Shown here: piece after piece, positions 10,558 through 21,825 of the stretch
Numbering within the stretch: position 1 is the stretch's first letter
How the letters are laid out: every line of letters starts with the position of its first letter
Source of the DNA: Enterobacter oligotrophicus
Lineage (GTDB): Bacteria; Pseudomonadota; Gammaproteobacteria; Enterobacterales; Enterobacteriaceae
DNA: 64,000 nucleotides
NCBI RefSeq assembly: GCF_009176645.1
Contig: NZ_AP019007.1
Span: forward strand, 992,001 to 1,056,000
Reading direction: 5' to 3'
The notes under the pieces: model-generated
Database searches by the model: none
What the model saw: the letters and a program-made list of their open reading frames with translations, nothing else
Told to the model about the DNA's origin: nothing
Translations under genes and position numbers: made by a program

Positions 10558-11562
10558 ATGGATAATTTCCAGAAAGATATTGATGACAGGGCGAATCTCA
10601 CCCTGTCGAACCGTTTTGAACTGTTGCTGTTCCGTCTTGGCACCTCTTTGAACGAAAATAAATCCGAGCTGTTTGGCATTAACGTCTTTAAGCTGCGTGA
10701 AATCGTGCCGATGCCGGAGTTCACCAAACCGGCGGGGATGAAGTCCCCGTTGATGGGGATGGTGAACATTCGCGATCAGGTGATCCCGGTGATTGACCTG
10801 GCCGCCGTCGCGGGCTGCAAGCCAACAACCGGGCTGAACATTCTGCTGATCACCGAATATGCCCGCAGCGTGCAGGCGTTTGCTGTGGAATCGGTTGAGA
10901 ACATCATGCGTCTCGACTGGAAGCAGGTTCACGCCGCTGAAACCGCCGTCAGCGGGCGCTATATTACCAGTATCGCCTGCCTGGACGAGAAGACCGATAC
11001 CAACGATCTGGCGATGGTGCTTGACGTTGAGCAGATCCTGTATGACATCACTCCTGCAAACCACGATCTGCACGCCACCAACCTGCAGACCACCAAATTC
11101 AACATCAAACCGGGCTCTGTCGCGATTGTCGCGGAAGATTCGAAAGTAGCGCGCTCGATGCTGGAGAAAGGACTGCAGGCGATGGAGATCCCTGCACAGT
11201 TGTATATCACTGGTAAAGACGCGTGGGAGAAAATTGGCGTGCTGGCGGCACAGGCGCAGGCTGAGGGCGTGCCGATCACCGATAAGATTGCGCTGGTGCT
11301 GACCGACCTCGAAATGCCAGAGATGGACGGCTTTACGCTGACGCGCAAAATCAAAACCGATCCGTTCCTGAAAGATATTCCGGTGGTGATCCACTCTTCC
11401 CTGTCTGGCAACGCTAACGAAGATCATATTCGTAAAGTGAAGGCGGACGGGTATGTGGCGAAGTTTGAGCTGAACGAGCTGTCGTCGGTGATTGAGGAAG
11501 TGCTGGACCGGTCGATGAAGAAGATTGAGGGGCCGCTGATCAGTCGCAAGCAGCTGGCTTAG
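10558..11562 (+). CDS. cheV: CheV chemotaxis adaptor (CheW domain fused to a receiver domain)
   Basis: A 334-residue protein. Residues about 15-165 form a CheW-like coupling domain (LLFRLG, FGINVFKLREIV, GMVNIRDQVIPVIDLA). Residues about 185-325 form a response-regulator receiver with the acidic pair E193-D194, the phospho-acceptor D250 in LVLTDLEMPEMDG, and VVIHSSLSG. CheV couples receptors to CheA and adjusts signalling by its own phosphorylation. Salmonella carries cheV at this locus; E. coli K-12 lacks it. ATG 10558 follows GAGGGTAGA. The gene stands alone, away from any other che gene in the window, behind a FliA-type promoter. Confidence 0.95.
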   Translation: MDNFQKDIDDRANLTLSNRFELLLFRLGTSLNENKSELFGINVFKLREIVPMPEFTKPAGMKSPLMGMVNIRDQVIPVIDLAAVAGCKPTTGLNILLITEYARSVQAFAVESVENIMRLDWKQVHAAETAVSGRYITSIACLDEKTDTNDLAMVLDVEQILYDITPANHDLHATNLQTTKFNIKPGSVAIVAEDSKVARSMLEKGLQAMEIPAQLYITGKDAWEKIGVLAAQAQAEGVPITDKIALVLTDLEMPEMDGFTLTRKIKTDPFLKDIPVVIHSSLSGNANEDHIRKVKADGYVAKFELNELSSVIEEVLDRSMKKIEGPLISRKQLA

Positions 11563-11628
11563 TCGGGTGGCGCTTCGCTTACCCGACCTACAAAACCCGT
11601 AGGCCCTGCAAGCGTAGCGCCGCTGGGC
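11563..11628. repeat. REP/BIME-type palindrome pair
   Basis: Two facing REP-like units begin immediately after the cheV stop: TCGGGTGGCGCTTCGC.. with ..ACCCGACCTAC, then GTAGGCCCTGCAAGCG.. with a degenerate CGCTGGGC end. This is the usual extragenic palindrome of enterobacteria, followed directly by a terminator. Confidence 0.85.
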
Positions 11629-11631
11629 AAT

Positions 11632-11657
11632 AAAAAACCCGCCGAGGCGGGTTTTTT
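11632..11657. terminator. Bidirectional intrinsic terminator between cheV and nuoN
   Basis: AAAAAACCCGCC-GA-GGCGGGTTTTTT: a 6-bp GC stem flanked by A and T runs that work on both strands. It would end cheV transcripts and the nuo operon, whose last stop lies at 11662. Confidence 0.93.
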
Positions 11658-11661
11658 GTTT

Positions 11662-13119
11662 TTACATCAGCGGCATCGCGTGCTGCACAATGTCGATCAG
11701 CGGCTGCGGATAGATACCGAAGATCAGCACCAGCAGCGCGGAAATCAGCACCACAATACCCCCGGCGCTATACTGCCAGTTGGTCGGCGCATCGCGGTTA
11801 AGCTGCTGAGGTGCGCTCAGATACAGACTCACCGCCACACGCAGGTAGTAGTACAGGCCAATCGCAGAGCCGATAACCACACCCGCCGTCAGCCACCACA
11901 GGTGTGCCTGCACACCCACAGCCAGCACGTAGAACTTACCGATAAAGCCCAGCGTCATCGGGATACCTGCCAGAGAGAGCATCATCACGGTCATTACGGC
12001 GGACAGAATCGGACGGTGCCAGAACAGACCACGGTAAGAGAACAGAGAATCGGCATCCGGCCCACGGTACGGGCTGGACATCAGGCTCACCACGCCGAAC
12101 GCGCCGAGGCTGCTGAACAGATAACCGGCCAGATACACGCCCACGGTCTCCATCGACATCTCACCGCTCTGCAGCGCAATCAGCGCCACCAGCAGGTAGC
12201 CCAGATGGGAGATAGATGAATAACCCAGCAGACGCTTGATGTTGGTCTGGCTCAGCGCCATCAGGTTACCGAAGATGATGGAAACGAACGCGATAATGCC
12301 CAGCACGACGCGAACCGCTTCGCTGTCACCTACCGGCGCGTACAGGAACAGACGCATCACCACACCGAAGATAGCGATTTTACTCGCCGTCGCCAGGAAG
12401 GTAGACACCGGAGCTGGCGCACCCTGGTATACGTCTGGCGTCCACAGGTGGAACGGCACCAGAGAGAGTTTGAAGCCGAGGCCAACAATCATCATGCCCA
12501 GACCTGCCAGCAGCAGCGGCTCATGCAGCATGCCATCGCCCAGGCTCTTGCCGAGCGCCACGAAGGAGAGGTTACCAGACTGTGCATACAGCAGCGCGAT
12601 ACCGAACAGCAGGAACGACGACGCGGCAGCAGACAGGATCGTGTACTTGATACTCGCTTCCAGAGAGCGTTTCTGGCGGAAGGCATAACCAATCAGGCCG
12701 AACAGCGGCAGAGAGATCAGCTCAATACCGAGGAACAGCGCGGCCAGATGGTTCGCATTCGCCAGCAGAATGCCGCCCAGTGCGGCAATCAGTACCAGCA
12801 GGTAAAACTCTTCTTTATTGTCGTTATAGCCTTCAAGCCACGGATACGCAAAGGTACAGGTTGCCAGGCTCGCCAGCAGCACCAGTCCGGTGTACAGCAT
12901 GGCATAACCGTCAACGCGCATCAGCGGCGTGACGTCCATTGCACCCGCTTGGCCAACAAACCAGAGAGAGACTAACGCAGCGTTCAGACCCAGAACGGAC
13001 AGGGTCGCATTCAGGAAGTGATTGCGTCGCCACGCAATGGAGAGCATCACAACCACCACCGTCAATCCGACGATCAGCAGCGGTAGCAGCGCGATCAGTT
13101 GTTGTGGAGTTATTGTCAT
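11662..13119 (-). CDS. nuoN: NADH:quinone oxidoreductase subunit N
   Basis: A 485-residue membrane subunit of complex I and one of three antiporter-like proton channels. About 14 hydrophobic segments; the conserved glutamate-containing helix is in [21 protein letters not shown], and the lysine/histidine channel region in [21 protein letters not shown]. It is last in the operon, 6 bases after nuoM. Start [15 protein letters not shown] and length match E. coli. Confidence 0.98.
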   Translation of the reverse strand: MTITPQQLIALLPLLIVGLTVVVVMLSIAWRRNHFLNATLSVLGLNAALVSLWFVGQAGAMDVTPLMRVDGYAMLYTGLVLLASLATCTFAYPWLEGYNDNKEEFYLLVLIAALGGILLANANHLAALFLGIELISLPLFGLIGYAFRQKRSLEASIKYTILSAAASSFLLFGIALLYAQSGNLSFVALGKSLGDGMLHEPLLLAGLGMMIVGLGFKLSLVPFHLWTPDVYQGAPAPVSTFLATASKIAIFGVVMRLFLYAPVGDSEAVRVVLGIIAFVSIIFGNLMALSQTNIKRLLGYSSISHLGYLLVALIALQSGEMSMETVGVYLAGYLFSSLGAFGVVSLMSSPYRGPDADSLFSYRGLFWHRPILSAVMTVMMLSLAGIPMTLGFIGKFYVLAVGVQAHLWWLTAGVVIGSAIGLYYYLRVAVSLYLSAPQQLNRDAPTNWQYSAGGIVVLISALLVLIFGIYPQPLIDIVQHAMPLM

Positions 13120-13125
13120 GGCGAA

Positions 13126-14655
13126 TTACGGCCTTGTAGTAGAAGCAGAATTAACAAACCACTGCTGGATGTTACCCATCGCGCTGTGCGAGGTATCCAG
13201 AATCGGCTGTGGGAAGAAGCCCAGCAGCACCAGCAGTACGACCAGCAGCAGGATGATGAACAGCTCACGCAGCGACATCCCCGGCAGTTCTTGTGCAGCA
13301 ATTTCGCTCTTCGCTTTACCGAAGTAGGCGCGGTGCAGCATCGCCAGCGAGTATACGGAAGCGAACACCAGACCAAAGGTGGAGATGACGGTGATCGTCG
13401 GCACCACTTTGAAACTGCCGAACAGAATCATAAATTCGCCGACGAAGTTACCGGTGCCCGGCATACCCAGAGTGGCCACAGCGAAGAACATGGAGAGCGC
13501 AGGCAGCCACTTAATTTTGCTCCACAGACCGCCCATCATACGCATGTCGCGGGTGTGCAGACGTTCGTACAGCTGACCACACAGGATGAAGAGACCGGCT
13601 GCAGACAGACCATGCGCAATCATCTGGATCACCGCGCCCTGGTACGCGAGCTGGCTGCCGGTGTAGATAGCAATCAGCACGAAGCCCATGTGGGAAACGG
13701 AAGTGTAAGCAATCAAACGCTTGATGTCGTACTGCGTGAAGGCCATCCACGCACCGTAGAAGATACCGATTACACCGAGCCACATGGCAATCGGCGCGAA
13801 CTCAGCAGAGGCGTTCGGGAACAGCGGCAGTGCGAAACGCAGCAGACCGTAGGCCGCGGTTTTCAGCAAGATGCCTGCCAGGTCAACGGAACCCGCCGTT
13901 GGTGCCTGGGAGTGCGCATCTGGCAGCCAGCCGTGCAGTGGAACCACCGGCATTTTCACCGCGAAGGCGATGAAGAAGCCCAGCATCAGCAGGTATTCAA
14001 CACCGTGAGACATCGGGGTCTTGAGCAGATCTTCATAATTGAAGGTCCAGACGCCGGTCGCATTGTGGTGAACAAACACCAGCGCCAGGATCGCAATCAG
14101 CATCACCAGACCACTCGCCTGGGTATAGATGAAGAACTTGGTTGCCGCCGTGATACGCGTTTTACCGTCGGATGCCTTGTGGCCCCACAGCGCGATCAGG
14201 AAGTACATCGGCACCAGCATCATCTCCCAGAAGAAGAAGAACAGGAACATGTCGATGGCAAGGAACACGCCGATTACGCCGCCCAGTATCCACATCAGGT
14301 TCAGGTGGAAGAAGCCCTGGTATTTTTCGATTTCTCGCCAGGAGCACAGTACCGCCAGAACGCCGAGCAGACCAGTCAGCACCACCATCAGCAGTGATAG
14401 ACCGTCAATCGCCAGGTGGATGGTAATGCCGAAACGTGGTATCCACGGCAGGATGAACTCAGACTGCCACTGCGGAATGCCCGCAGACTGGGTCAGAGAG
14501 TAGCCACCCTGCAACCACAGTTGCAGGCCAAGCGCGAGCGTCAATCCCATGGTGATCAGCGCGATCCAGCGCGGCATCTTCACGCCAAAGCGTTCGGTCT
14601 GCCAGCACAGGAAGCCGCCGATGAAGGGAATTAATATTAGCCAGGGTAGTAACAT
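13126..14655 (-). CDS. nuoM: NADH:quinone oxidoreductase subunit M
   Basis: A 509-residue antiporter-like proton-pumping subunit with about 14 membrane helices. The essential glutamate lies in FFFFFWEMMLVPMYFLIALW (near residue 144) and the central channel motif in FAVKMPVVPLHGWLPDAHS. Separated from nuoL upstream by 159 bases holding a REP element, the widest gap in the operon. Confidence 0.98.
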   Translation of the reverse strand: MLLPWLILIPFIGGFLCWQTERFGVKMPRWIALITMGLTLALGLQLWLQGGYSLTQSAGIPQWQSEFILPWIPRFGITIHLAIDGLSLLMVVLTGLLGVLAVLCSWREIEKYQGFFHLNLMWILGGVIGVFLAIDMFLFFFFWEMMLVPMYFLIALWGHKASDGKTRITAATKFFIYTQASGLVMLIAILALVFVHHNATGVWTFNYEDLLKTPMSHGVEYLLMLGFFIAFAVKMPVVPLHGWLPDAHSQAPTAGSVDLAGILLKTAAYGLLRFALPLFPNASAEFAPIAMWLGVIGIFYGAWMAFTQYDIKRLIAYTSVSHMGFVLIAIYTGSQLAYQGAVIQMIAHGLSAAGLFILCGQLYERLHTRDMRMMGGLWSKIKWLPALSMFFAVATLGMPGTGNFVGEFMILFGSFKVVPTITVISTFGLVFASVYSLAMLHRAYFGKAKSEIAAQELPGMSLRELFIILLLVVLLVLLGFFPQPILDTSHSAMGNIQQWFVNSASTTRP

Positions 14656-14740
14656 GGCGATTTTTATTCCTTGTTAAAGTCCCTAAGGGACCGATTTTCA
14701 ACAAATTCGACAAAATTCACGCGTTAGTGCGGTTTGTGGT

Positions 14741-14807
14741 GTCGGGTGGCGCTCACGCTTACCCGACCTACGGTCTCGTAGGCCCGGTAAGCGCAGCGCC
14801 ACCGGGC
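14741..14807. repeat. REP/BIME palindrome pair inside the nuo operon (nuoL-nuoM gap)
   Basis: Two inverted REP units, GTCGGGTGGCGC..TTACCCGACCTAC and GTAGGCCCGGTAAGCG..CACCGGGC, occupy most of the 159-base nuoL-nuoM interval. It is the only extragenic palindrome within the operon and has no T-run, so it is more likely an mRNA-stabilising or processing element than a terminator. Confidence 0.85.
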
Positions 14808-14814
14808 AAAACCA

Positions 14815-16656
14815 CTATCGCAACACCATCAGCAGCGCCAGCACGACAACCGCACCGATGCTCATGGACGCCACATACCAGCGCAGGTAACCGTTCTCGC
14901 TGTACAGCAGGCCTTTACCTGCAAAGCGGGAAAGGATCGCGGGGATATTCATCAGGCTGTTCAGTGGATCGCGCTTCAGCAGCCACGCAATGCCCAGGAA
15001 CGGCTTCACGAAGATCATGTCGTACAGCCAGTCGAAGCCCCACGCGTTGTACCACCAGGTGCCCAGCAGACGGCCTGGCGCACTGTTGGCCACGGCAGTG
15101 ACCAGCGTACGTTTACCCAGCCACAGCCATGCAGCAATCAGGATGCCCGCAATCGCGACCACACCGGAGGTGATTTCAAGCGTCAGAACGCGACCGTGCT
15201 CAAGCTCGGTGGTGTCTGGCAGTACGCCCTGCAGCGGTGGCACAATCATCGCGCCAACGAAGGTGGACAGTACCAGCAGTACAATCAGCGGCAGGTGGTG
15301 GGTAATCCCCTTCCCTGCGTGAGCGTGAATTTGTTCTTTACCGTGGAATACGATGAAAATCATACGGAAGGTATACAGGGAGGTCATGAACGCACCGACC
15401 AGACCCGCAACCATCAGATTGATATGACCATTCGCCATGGCACCCGCAAGGATTTCGTCCTTACTGAAGAAGCCCGCGGTAATCAGCGGCAGTGCCGCCA
15501 GCGCCGCGCCGCCCACCAGGAAGCAGACATAAACCAGCGGGATGGACTTGCGCAGTCCGCCCATCTTGAAGATGTTCTGTTCGTGATGGCAGGCCAGGAT
15601 CACGGAACCGGATGAGAGGAACAGCAGCGCTTTAAAGAAAGCGTGCGTCATCAGGTGGAAAATCGCCGCGTCCCACGCCTGAACGCCCAGCGCCAGGAAC
15701 ATATAACCAATCTGGCTCATGGTGGAGTATGCGAGAACGCGTTTGATGTCGGTCTGCACCAGCGCGGCAAAGCCTGCCAGCACCAGCGTAACCGCACCGA
15801 CGATACCCACCAGATGCAGAATTTCCGGAGTCATCAGGAACAGGCCATGAGTACGCGCAATCAGGTAGACACCGGCGGTCACCATGGTCGCAGCGTGGAT
15901 CAGCGCAGAGACAGGGGTTGGACCCGCCATCGCGTCGGCCAGCCATGTCTGCAACGGCAGCTGTGCGGATTTACCCACAGCACCACCCAGCAGCATCAGC
16001 GTTGCCCACCACAGCATGTTATTGCCTGCGGCGAAGTGCGCCGGTGCCAGTTCCACCATTTCGCGGAAGTTCAGCGTGCCCAGTTCGTTGTAAAGAATGA
16101 ACAGCGCAAAAGCGAGGAATACGTCACCCACACGGGTCACGACGAACGCTTTCATGGCCGCTGCGCCATTCTTCGGATCGGTGTAATAGAAACCGATCAG
16201 CAGGTAAGAGCACAGACCCACGCCTTCCCAGCCCAGATACATCAGCAGCAGGTTATCGGCCAGTACCAGAACCACCATGCTGGCGATAAACAGGTTGGTG
16301 TAGGCGAAGAAGCGGGAGTAACCCTCTTCACCGCGCATATACCAGGAGGCGAACATGTGGATCAGGAAGCCGACGCCGGTGACCACGGAGAGCATGGTCA
16401 GCGAGAGACCATCCAGCACCAGGTTGAAACCGATGTTGAAATCACCGACCGACATCCAGGTCCACAGCGGCACGCTGAAGGCCTGACGTCCGTTGTTAAA
16501 GAAGTCGATACCCGCATACGCTGTCACCAGCGCAGCCAGACCAACAGATCCCATGCCCACGGTCGCGGACAGATTCTCAGACCAGCGGCCGCGAGAAAAC
16601 GCCAGCAGCACGAAGCCAATCAGCGGAAAAATAATGGTTAAGGCAAGCATGTTCAT
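14815..16656 (-). CDS. nuoL: NADH:quinone oxidoreductase subunit L
   Basis: A 613-residue distal antiporter-like subunit. The N-terminal 14-helix core contains [20 protein letters not shown] (essential glutamate) and [21 protein letters not shown] (lysine/histidine channel). The C-terminal 100 residues form the long lateral helix and last membrane helix that clamp NuoM and NuoN in the known complex I structure. Start [15 protein letters not shown]; it overlaps nuoK by 4 bases. Confidence 0.98.
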   Translation of the reverse strand: MNMLALTIIFPLIGFVLLAFSRGRWSENLSATVGMGSVGLAALVTAYAGIDFFNNGRQAFSVPLWTWMSVGDFNIGFNLVLDGLSLTMLSVVTGVGFLIHMFASWYMRGEEGYSRFFAYTNLFIASMVVLVLADNLLLMYLGWEGVGLCSYLLIGFYYTDPKNGAAAMKAFVVTRVGDVFLAFALFILYNELGTLNFREMVELAPAHFAAGNNMLWWATLMLLGGAVGKSAQLPLQTWLADAMAGPTPVSALIHAATMVTAGVYLIARTHGLFLMTPEILHLVGIVGAVTLVLAGFAALVQTDIKRVLAYSTMSQIGYMFLALGVQAWDAAIFHLMTHAFFKALLFLSSGSVILACHHEQNIFKMGGLRKSIPLVYVCFLVGGAALAALPLITAGFFSKDEILAGAMANGHINLMVAGLVGAFMTSLYTFRMIFIVFHGKEQIHAHAGKGITHHLPLIVLLVLSTFVGAMIVPPLQGVLPDTTELEHGRVLTLEITSGVVAIAGILIAAWLWLGKRTLVTAVANSAPGRLLGTWWYNAWGFDWLYDMIFVKPFLGIAWLLKRDPLNSLMNIPAILSRFAGKGLLYSENGYLRWYVASMSIGAVVVLALLMVLR

Positions 16657-16955
16657 CCACGCAACTCACTTACTGAATCGATGTTCAGGTTCTGGCGGCG
16701 ACGATGGAGCTGCAGCAACAGCGCCAGGCCAATACTCGCTTCGGCAGCCGCGAGGCTGATAGCGAGAATGTACATCACCTGACCATCGGTCTGGCCCCAG
16801 TAGCTCCCGGCGACCACAAAGGCCAGCGCGGAAGCGTTGATCATGATTTCCAGACCGATCAGCATAAACAGCAGATTGCGGCGGATAACCAGACCGGTCA
16901 GACCCAGAACGAATAAAATCGCAGCGAGGATCAGTCCATGTGTTAAGGGGATCAT
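16653..16955 (-). CDS. nuoK: NADH:quinone oxidoreductase subunit K
   Basis: A 100-residue, three-helix subunit of the membrane arm. The two conserved membrane glutamates are visible: one in [16 protein letters not shown] (near residue 36), the other in [18 protein letters not shown] (near 72). Overlaps nuoJ by 4 bases and nuoL by 4. Confidence 0.98.
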   Translation of the reverse strand: MIPLTHGLILAAILFVLGLTGLVIRRNLLFMLIGLEIMINASALAFVVAGSYWGQTDGQVMYILAISLAAAEASIGLALLLQLHRRRQNLNIDSVSELRG

Positions 16956-17506
16956 GCGCGTTCCTCCGTTTTTCTTTTCGCGCGGTCGTCAGTGCGGTTG
17001 CTCAGCACCTCGCCAGCACGCTCTTCACGGCCAACGTGGAAGGCGACAACCAGGCCCGCCAGCAGCAGCATGGAGGCCAGTTCAACCGCCAGAACGTATG
17101 GGCCGAACAGCGTAATGCCCACTGCTTTCGCGCTGATTGGCGTACCGTCGATGCCCTGGTCATTCACACCCAGAATGGCGTAAACAATTACCGCCAGCAT
17201 GATGGCCGACAGAATCGCCGGGCCAATCCACACCTGCGGTTTTAACCACTGACGTTCCTGCTCAATTTCAGAGCCACCCAGGTTCAGCATCATTACCACG
17301 AACACGAACAGCACCATGATGGCACCCGCGTAGACGATGATTTCCAGCGCACCGGCAAAGTGCGCACCCAGCGCAAAGAACACCCCGGAAATGGCCAGCA
17401 GCGAAATGATTAAATACAGCAGCGCATGCACCGGATTGGTGTGCGTAATCACTCGCAGCGTAGCCAGGATGGCGATAAGGCCACAGATATAAAAAGCGAA
17501 TTCCAT
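16952..17506 (-). CDS. nuoJ: NADH:quinone oxidoreductase subunit J
   Basis: A 184-residue subunit with five hydrophobic segments. The conserved third helix [19 protein letters not shown] contains the pi-bulge region thought to transmit quinone-site changes to the proton channels. The C-terminal tail is charged and ends KRKTEERA. Gap to nuoI 10 bases; overlaps nuoK by 4. Confidence 0.98.
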   Translation of the reverse strand: MEFAFYICGLIAILATLRVITHTNPVHALLYLIISLLAISGVFFALGAHFAGALEIIVYAGAIMVLFVFVVMMLNLGGSEIEQERQWLKPQVWIGPAILSAIMLAVIVYAILGVNDQGIDGTPISAKAVGITLFGPYVLAVELASMLLLAGLVVAFHVGREERAGEVLSNRTDDRAKRKTEERA

Positions 17507-17516
17507 TGCCCTCTCC

Positions 17517-18059
17517 TTACGGTAACAGGCTCTTGACGTCGATAGGCTTGGCTTCGTTCTCTGCTTCGCCCTTATCTTTGCCGTCGATTGCCATACCCGC
17601 CATCCGGTAGAAGTTATATTCCGGGTATTTGCCCGGACCGGAAATCAGCAGATCCTCTTTCTCGTACACCAGGTCCTGACGCTTGTACTCACCCAGCTCG
17701 AAATCTGGAGTCAGCTGAATCGCCGTGGTTGGGCACGCTTCTTCACACAGACCGCAGAAGATGCAGCGTGAGAAGTTGATGCGGAAGAACTCAGGATACC
17801 AGCGGCCATCTACCGTCTCGGCTTTTTGCAGAGAGATACAGCCTACCGGACACGCTACCGCACACAGGTTACAGGCAACGCAACGCTCCGAACCGTCCGG
17901 GTCGCGCGTCAGCACGATACGTCCACGGTAGCGCGGCGGCAGATATACCGGCTCTTCCGGATACATCTGGGTTTCGCGTTTGGCAAACGCGTGCAGGCCG
18001 ATCATCCAGATACTGCGTACCTGAGTGCCGAAGCCTACCAATAATTCTTTTAAGGTCAT
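17517..18059 (-). CDS. nuoI: NADH:quinone oxidoreductase subunit I (two 4Fe-4S clusters)
   Basis: A 180-residue ferredoxin-type subunit of the peripheral arm. Two CxxCxxCxxxCP motifs ligate clusters N6a and N6b: [15 protein letters not shown] and [15 protein letters not shown]. The start is ATG 18059 ([11 protein letters not shown]), giving the E. coli length; the frame stays open to 18140 but that part overlaps nuoH. Gap to nuoH 14 bases. Confidence 0.98.
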   Translation of the reverse strand: MTLKELLVGFGTQVRSIWMIGLHAFAKRETQMYPEEPVYLPPRYRGRIVLTRDPDGSERCVACNLCAVACPVGCISLQKAETVDGRWYPEFFRINFSRCIFCGLCEEACPTTAIQLTPDFELGEYKRQDLVYEKEDLLISGPGKYPEYNFYRMAGMAIDGKDKGEAENEAKPIDVKSLLP

Positions 18060-18073
18060 GATCTCAAAGCCCC

Positions 18074-19051
18074 TTATGGCTGCTGCCAGAGAATGACAGC
18101 CGCCGTTACCAACAAGTTGACGAGCGTCAGCGGCAGGCACACTTTCCAGCCGAAGGACATTACCTGGTCATAACGCGGACGCGGTAAGGACGCACGAATC
18201 AAAATGAACATCATCATGAAGAACGCGGTTTTCAGCGCGAACCAGATGAACGGCGGTAAGAACGGGCCATGCCAGCCACCAAAGAACAGCGTTACCATCA
18301 ACGCGGAAATGGTGACGATACCGATGTACTCGCCCACGAAGAACAGACCGAATTTCATACCGGAATATTCAATGTGGTAACCGTCGGCCAGTTCCTGTTC
18401 GGCTTCTGGCTGGTCAAACGGGTGACGGTGACACACCGCCACGCCCGCGATAGCAAAGGTAACAAAACCAAAGAACTGCGGGATAACGTTCCAGATGTCG
18501 GCCTGGTTGTTGACGATGTCGGTCATGTTGAATGAACCGGCTTGCGCCACCACGCCCATCAGGGAGAGCCCCAGGAACACTTCGTAGCTCAGCGTCTGCG
18601 CAGACGCACGCATCGCACCCAGCAGCGAGTATTTGTTGTTACTGGACCAGCCTGCGAACAGCACCGCGTAAACCGCGAGACCTGCCATCATCAGGAAGAA
18701 CAGAATGCCGATGTTCAGATCAGCCACCACCCAGGTCGGGCTGACGGGAACGATAGCAAACGCCAGCAGCAGCGAGGTGAAGGCGATCATCGGTGCCAGA
18801 GTAAAGATCACACGGTCCGAGAAGCGCGGTATCCAGTCCTCTTTAAAGAACATCTTGATCATGTCCGCAACCAGCTGGAGTGAACCACCCCAGCCCACGC
18901 GGTTCGGTCCGTAACGGTTCTGGAACAGACCGAGCAGACGACGTTCACCAAAGCTCATGAACGCGCCGCAGGTGACCACCACCAGCAAAATCACAATCGC
19001 CTTCAGAATGCTCAGCAGGATGTCGATAAGATCCGGCGTTAACCAACTCAT
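18074..19051 (-). CDS. nuoH: NADH:quinone oxidoreductase subunit H
   Basis: A 325-residue membrane subunit with eight or nine helices that forms the quinone chamber together with NuoB and NuoD. Family motifs [20 protein letters not shown] near the N terminus and the acidic loop [18 protein letters not shown] are present; the latter is part of the proposed proton entry path. It overlaps nuoG by 4 bases. Confidence 0.98.
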   Translation of the reverse strand: MSWLTPDLIDILLSILKAIVILLVVVTCGAFMSFGERRLLGLFQNRYGPNRVGWGGSLQLVADMIKMFFKEDWIPRFSDRVIFTLAPMIAFTSLLLAFAIVPVSPTWVVADLNIGILFFLMMAGLAVYAVLFAGWSSNNKYSLLGAMRASAQTLSYEVFLGLSLMGVVAQAGSFNMTDIVNNQADIWNVIPQFFGFVTFAIAGVAVCHRHPFDQPEAEQELADGYHIEYSGMKFGLFFVGEYIGIVTISALMVTLFFGGWHGPFLPPFIWFALKTAFFMMMFILIRASLPRPRYDQVMSFGWKVCLPLTLVNLLVTAAVILWQQP

Positions 19052-21771
19052 GCTTTTGCCTCCTGCAGATTATCAAGACGCGCACCCGCCAGTACCGGCG
19101 CGATGCCAGGCATACCCATTGGCAGACCGACCTGCCCTGCTGTCAGGCTTTCAGAAATGATCAGCGGCAGGCTGATTGTCTGACCGTCGTAGCTAAAGGC
19201 AATGTTCGCGCCCGCATTCACGCCCAGTTTCGCGGCATCTGCCGGGTTGAGCTTGATGTACGGCTGCGGCATACGGGCCTGGAATACCGGTGAACGCTGG
19301 GACATTTCGTCGCTACCAAACAGATGGTAGTACGGCGCAATACGCCAGTTCCCTTCCTGAGCCTGGAAGCTCGCCGGAACGGTCGTGAAGAAGTCCAGAC
19401 CGGTTTCGGAGGCTTCAATCAGACGCACACCCGGATCGCCGTGGCGCAGAGATCCACCCACTTCAGCCTGGAACTTGTTCCATGCCTGCGGGGAGTTCCA
19501 GCCCGGAGCCCATGCAAACGGAACCTGGGAGCGCGGGGCAGACGGCTGGTTGTTCCCTTCCATGGAGAAGGCGAACATGGTGTCTTTATCCTGCGGCTGA
19601 CGCGGTTCGTGCACGCTGATGTTGGCGCGCATCGCGGTACGACCGCTGTAGCGGTGCGGCTCACGCGCCAGTTTCTGGCCGCGAATACGGAAACTTGCGT
19701 CCGGCGCTGCATCTTTGATGCCCGCCAACTGAGGCAGTTTTTCCACCACTGCGTCGATAACATGATCGAGCTGCGTCCAGTCCACTTCACGGCTCTGCAC
19801 GGTGCTGTGCAGAGAGTGCAGCCAGCGCCAGCTTTCCAGCATCACGGTGCTGCTGTCGTAGTAGGCCGGGTCATAAACCTGGAAGAAACGCTGTGCGCGG
19901 CCTTCGTTGTTGATCACCGTACCGTCGCTTTCTGCGAAACTTGCCGCAGAGAGCACCAGGTGCGCTTTGTCCATGATCGCGGTGCGCTGATGGTCGATTA
20001 CCATCACCAGCGGCGCTTTGGAGAGTGCGGCGTCAACGCGTGCTGCAGAAGCGTGGCGATGCAGGTCGTTTTCCAGCACCACAACGGCGTCAGCAGCACC
20101 GGATTCCAGTTCGCTTAATGCTTCTTCCAGAGAGCCGCCGCCAATCATACCCAGACCGATGCTGTTGACCGCACGGGCAATCATGGTCACGCCAACGTCC
20201 GCACCACGGCCTTTCAGGGCTTTGGCAACGTTCGCTGCGGCCTGAATGATCTCGGCGCTACCGGCGTTCGTACCGGAAATAATCAGCGGTTTCTTCGCAC
20301 CCGCCAGCGCCTGAACAATCACGTCGACCTTGTTTTGCAGGTCACGATCCAGTTCAACGGCCGGAGAGTTGTTGTCCAGGGCGTGTGCAATCGCAAAGCC
20401 AAGACGCGCCTGATCTTCAACCGGTGCGCAGTAGGTCCACGCGGCGATGTCGTCCAGACGGGTGTTGTCGACGTTAGTCACAAACAGCGGGTGCTTCGCG
20501 CGCTGGCCGATGTTGAGGATTGCCGCAATCTGCCAGTCAGCCACTTTCTGTGCCGCGGCCATTTCACGTGCTTTACCCTTCACCGCCTGACGAACCGCCA
20601 GAGCCGCGCGTGCGCCGGTCTGAGTCAGATCTTCACCCAGCACCAGAACTGCATCATAGGATTCAATTTCGCGCAGCGCAGGGGTATGTACACCACCTTC
20701 CCGCAGCACTTTCAGTACCAGCTGCAGACGTTCCTGCTCGCCCTGAGCGATACCGGTATAGAAGTTTTCCGCCCCAACCAGCTCACGCAGTGCGAAGTTG
20801 CTTTCGATGCTGGCGCGCGGAGAGCCGATACCGATCACTTTCTTCGACTGGCGCAGAATATCCGCCGCACCCTGCATCGCCTGTTCAGCGTTCAGGGTGA
20901 TGAGGTCATCGCCACGGCGCTGAACCGGCTGACGCGGACGGTCTTTCAGGTTCACATAGCCATAGCCAAAACGACCGCGGTCACACAGGAAGTAGTGGTT
21001 AACGGTACCGTTGTAACGGTTTTCGATACGACGCAGTTCGCCGTAACGTTCACCAGGGCTGGTGTTACAGCCGAGGGAACACTGCTGGCAGATGCTCGGT
21101 GCAAACTGCATGTCCCATTTACGGTTGTAGCGCTCGGAGTGGGTTTTATCCGTGAACACGCCGGTCGGGCAGATTTCCACCAGGTTACCGGAGAATTCGC
21201 TTTCCAGCGTACCGTCTTCCGGACGACCGAAGTAGACGTTGTCATGTGCGCCATACACGCCCAGATCTTGACCGTCTGCGTAGTCTTTGTAGTAACGCAC
21301 GCAGCGGTAGCAGGCGATGCAGCGGTTCATTTCGTGAGAGATGAACGGCCCCAGATCCTGATTACGGTGGGTACGCTTGGTAAAACGATAGCGACGGAAG
21401 CTGTGACCGGTCATCACGGTCATATCCTGAAGGTGGCAGTTACCCCCCTCTTCACAAACCGGACAGTCGTGCGGGTGGTTGGTCATCAACCACTCCACCA
21501 CGCTTTCACGGAACTGTTTGGCTTCTTCGTCTTCAATCGAAATAAAAGTGCCTTCGGTGGCTGGCGTCATACAGGACATCACCAGGCGACCACGCGTGTC
21601 TTCCGCGTTTTGATATTGCTTCACCGCACACTGGCGGCAAGCACCGACGCTGCCCAGCGCCGGATGCCAGCAAAAATACGGAATATCGAGGCCAAGCGAC
21701 AGACAGGCTTCCAGCAGGTTGTCCGCCCCGTTGACTTCGTATTCTTTGCCGTCTACATGAATCGTAGCCAT
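19048..21771 (-). CDS. nuoG: NADH:quinone oxidoreductase subunit G
   Basis: A 907-residue peripheral subunit. The N-terminal ferredoxin domain carries the 2Fe-2S ligands ([18 protein letters not shown]), then [14 protein letters not shown], the [11 protein letters not shown] 4Fe-4S motif, and [15 protein letters not shown], ligand set for the extra cluster N7 found in bacterial NuoG. The large C-terminal part is molybdopterin-oxidoreductase-like without catalytic role. I choose ATG 21771 (MATIHVDG): GGAA sits 8 bases before it but only 2 bases before the alternative ATG at 21777 (MLMATIHV). Confidence 0.97.
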   Translation of the reverse strand: MATIHVDGKEYEVNGADNLLEACLSLGLDIPYFCWHPALGSVGACRQCAVKQYQNAEDTRGRLVMSCMTPATEGTFISIEDEEAKQFRESVVEWLMTNHPHDCPVCEEGGNCHLQDMTVMTGHSFRRYRFTKRTHRNQDLGPFISHEMNRCIACYRCVRYYKDYADGQDLGVYGAHDNVYFGRPEDGTLESEFSGNLVEICPTGVFTDKTHSERYNRKWDMQFAPSICQQCSLGCNTSPGERYGELRRIENRYNGTVNHYFLCDRGRFGYGYVNLKDRPRQPVQRRGDDLITLNAEQAMQGAADILRQSKKVIGIGSPRASIESNFALRELVGAENFYTGIAQGEQERLQLVLKVLREGGVHTPALREIESYDAVLVLGEDLTQTGARAALAVRQAVKGKAREMAAAQKVADWQIAAILNIGQRAKHPLFVTNVDNTRLDDIAAWTYCAPVEDQARLGFAIAHALDNNSPAVELDRDLQNKVDVIVQALAGAKKPLIISGTNAGSAEIIQAAANVAKALKGRGADVGVTMIARAVNSIGLGMIGGGSLEEALSELESGAADAVVVLENDLHRHASAARVDAALSKAPLVMVIDHQRTAIMDKAHLVLSAASFAESDGTVINNEGRAQRFFQVYDPAYYDSSTVMLESWRWLHSLHSTVQSREVDWTQLDHVIDAVVEKLPQLAGIKDAAPDASFRIRGQKLAREPHRYSGRTAMRANISVHEPRQPQDKDTMFAFSMEGNNQPSAPRSQVPFAWAPGWNSPQAWNKFQAEVGGSLRHGDPGVRLIEASETGLDFFTTVPASFQAQEGNWRIAPYYHLFGSDEMSQRSPVFQARMPQPYIKLNPADAAKLGVNAGANIAFSYDGQTISLPLIISESLTAGQVGLPMGMPGIAPVLAGARLDNLQEAKA

Positions 21772-21825
21772 TAGCATGCTTCCAGTTGGCTCGAATTGCT
21801 TCGAGCGTTAATCAAAATTCTGTCT

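Noticed and set aside
13099..14397. Plus-strand open frame of 432 codons antisense to nuoM
   Set aside because: It is rich in Gln, His, Arg and Glu, the mirror composition of a membrane-protein gene read backwards. No ribosome site or domain; nuoM is unmistakable on the other strand.
20335..21774. Plus-strand open frame of 479 codons antisense to nuoG
   Set aside because: A shadow of high-GC codon use in nuoG; no family resemblance or initiation site.
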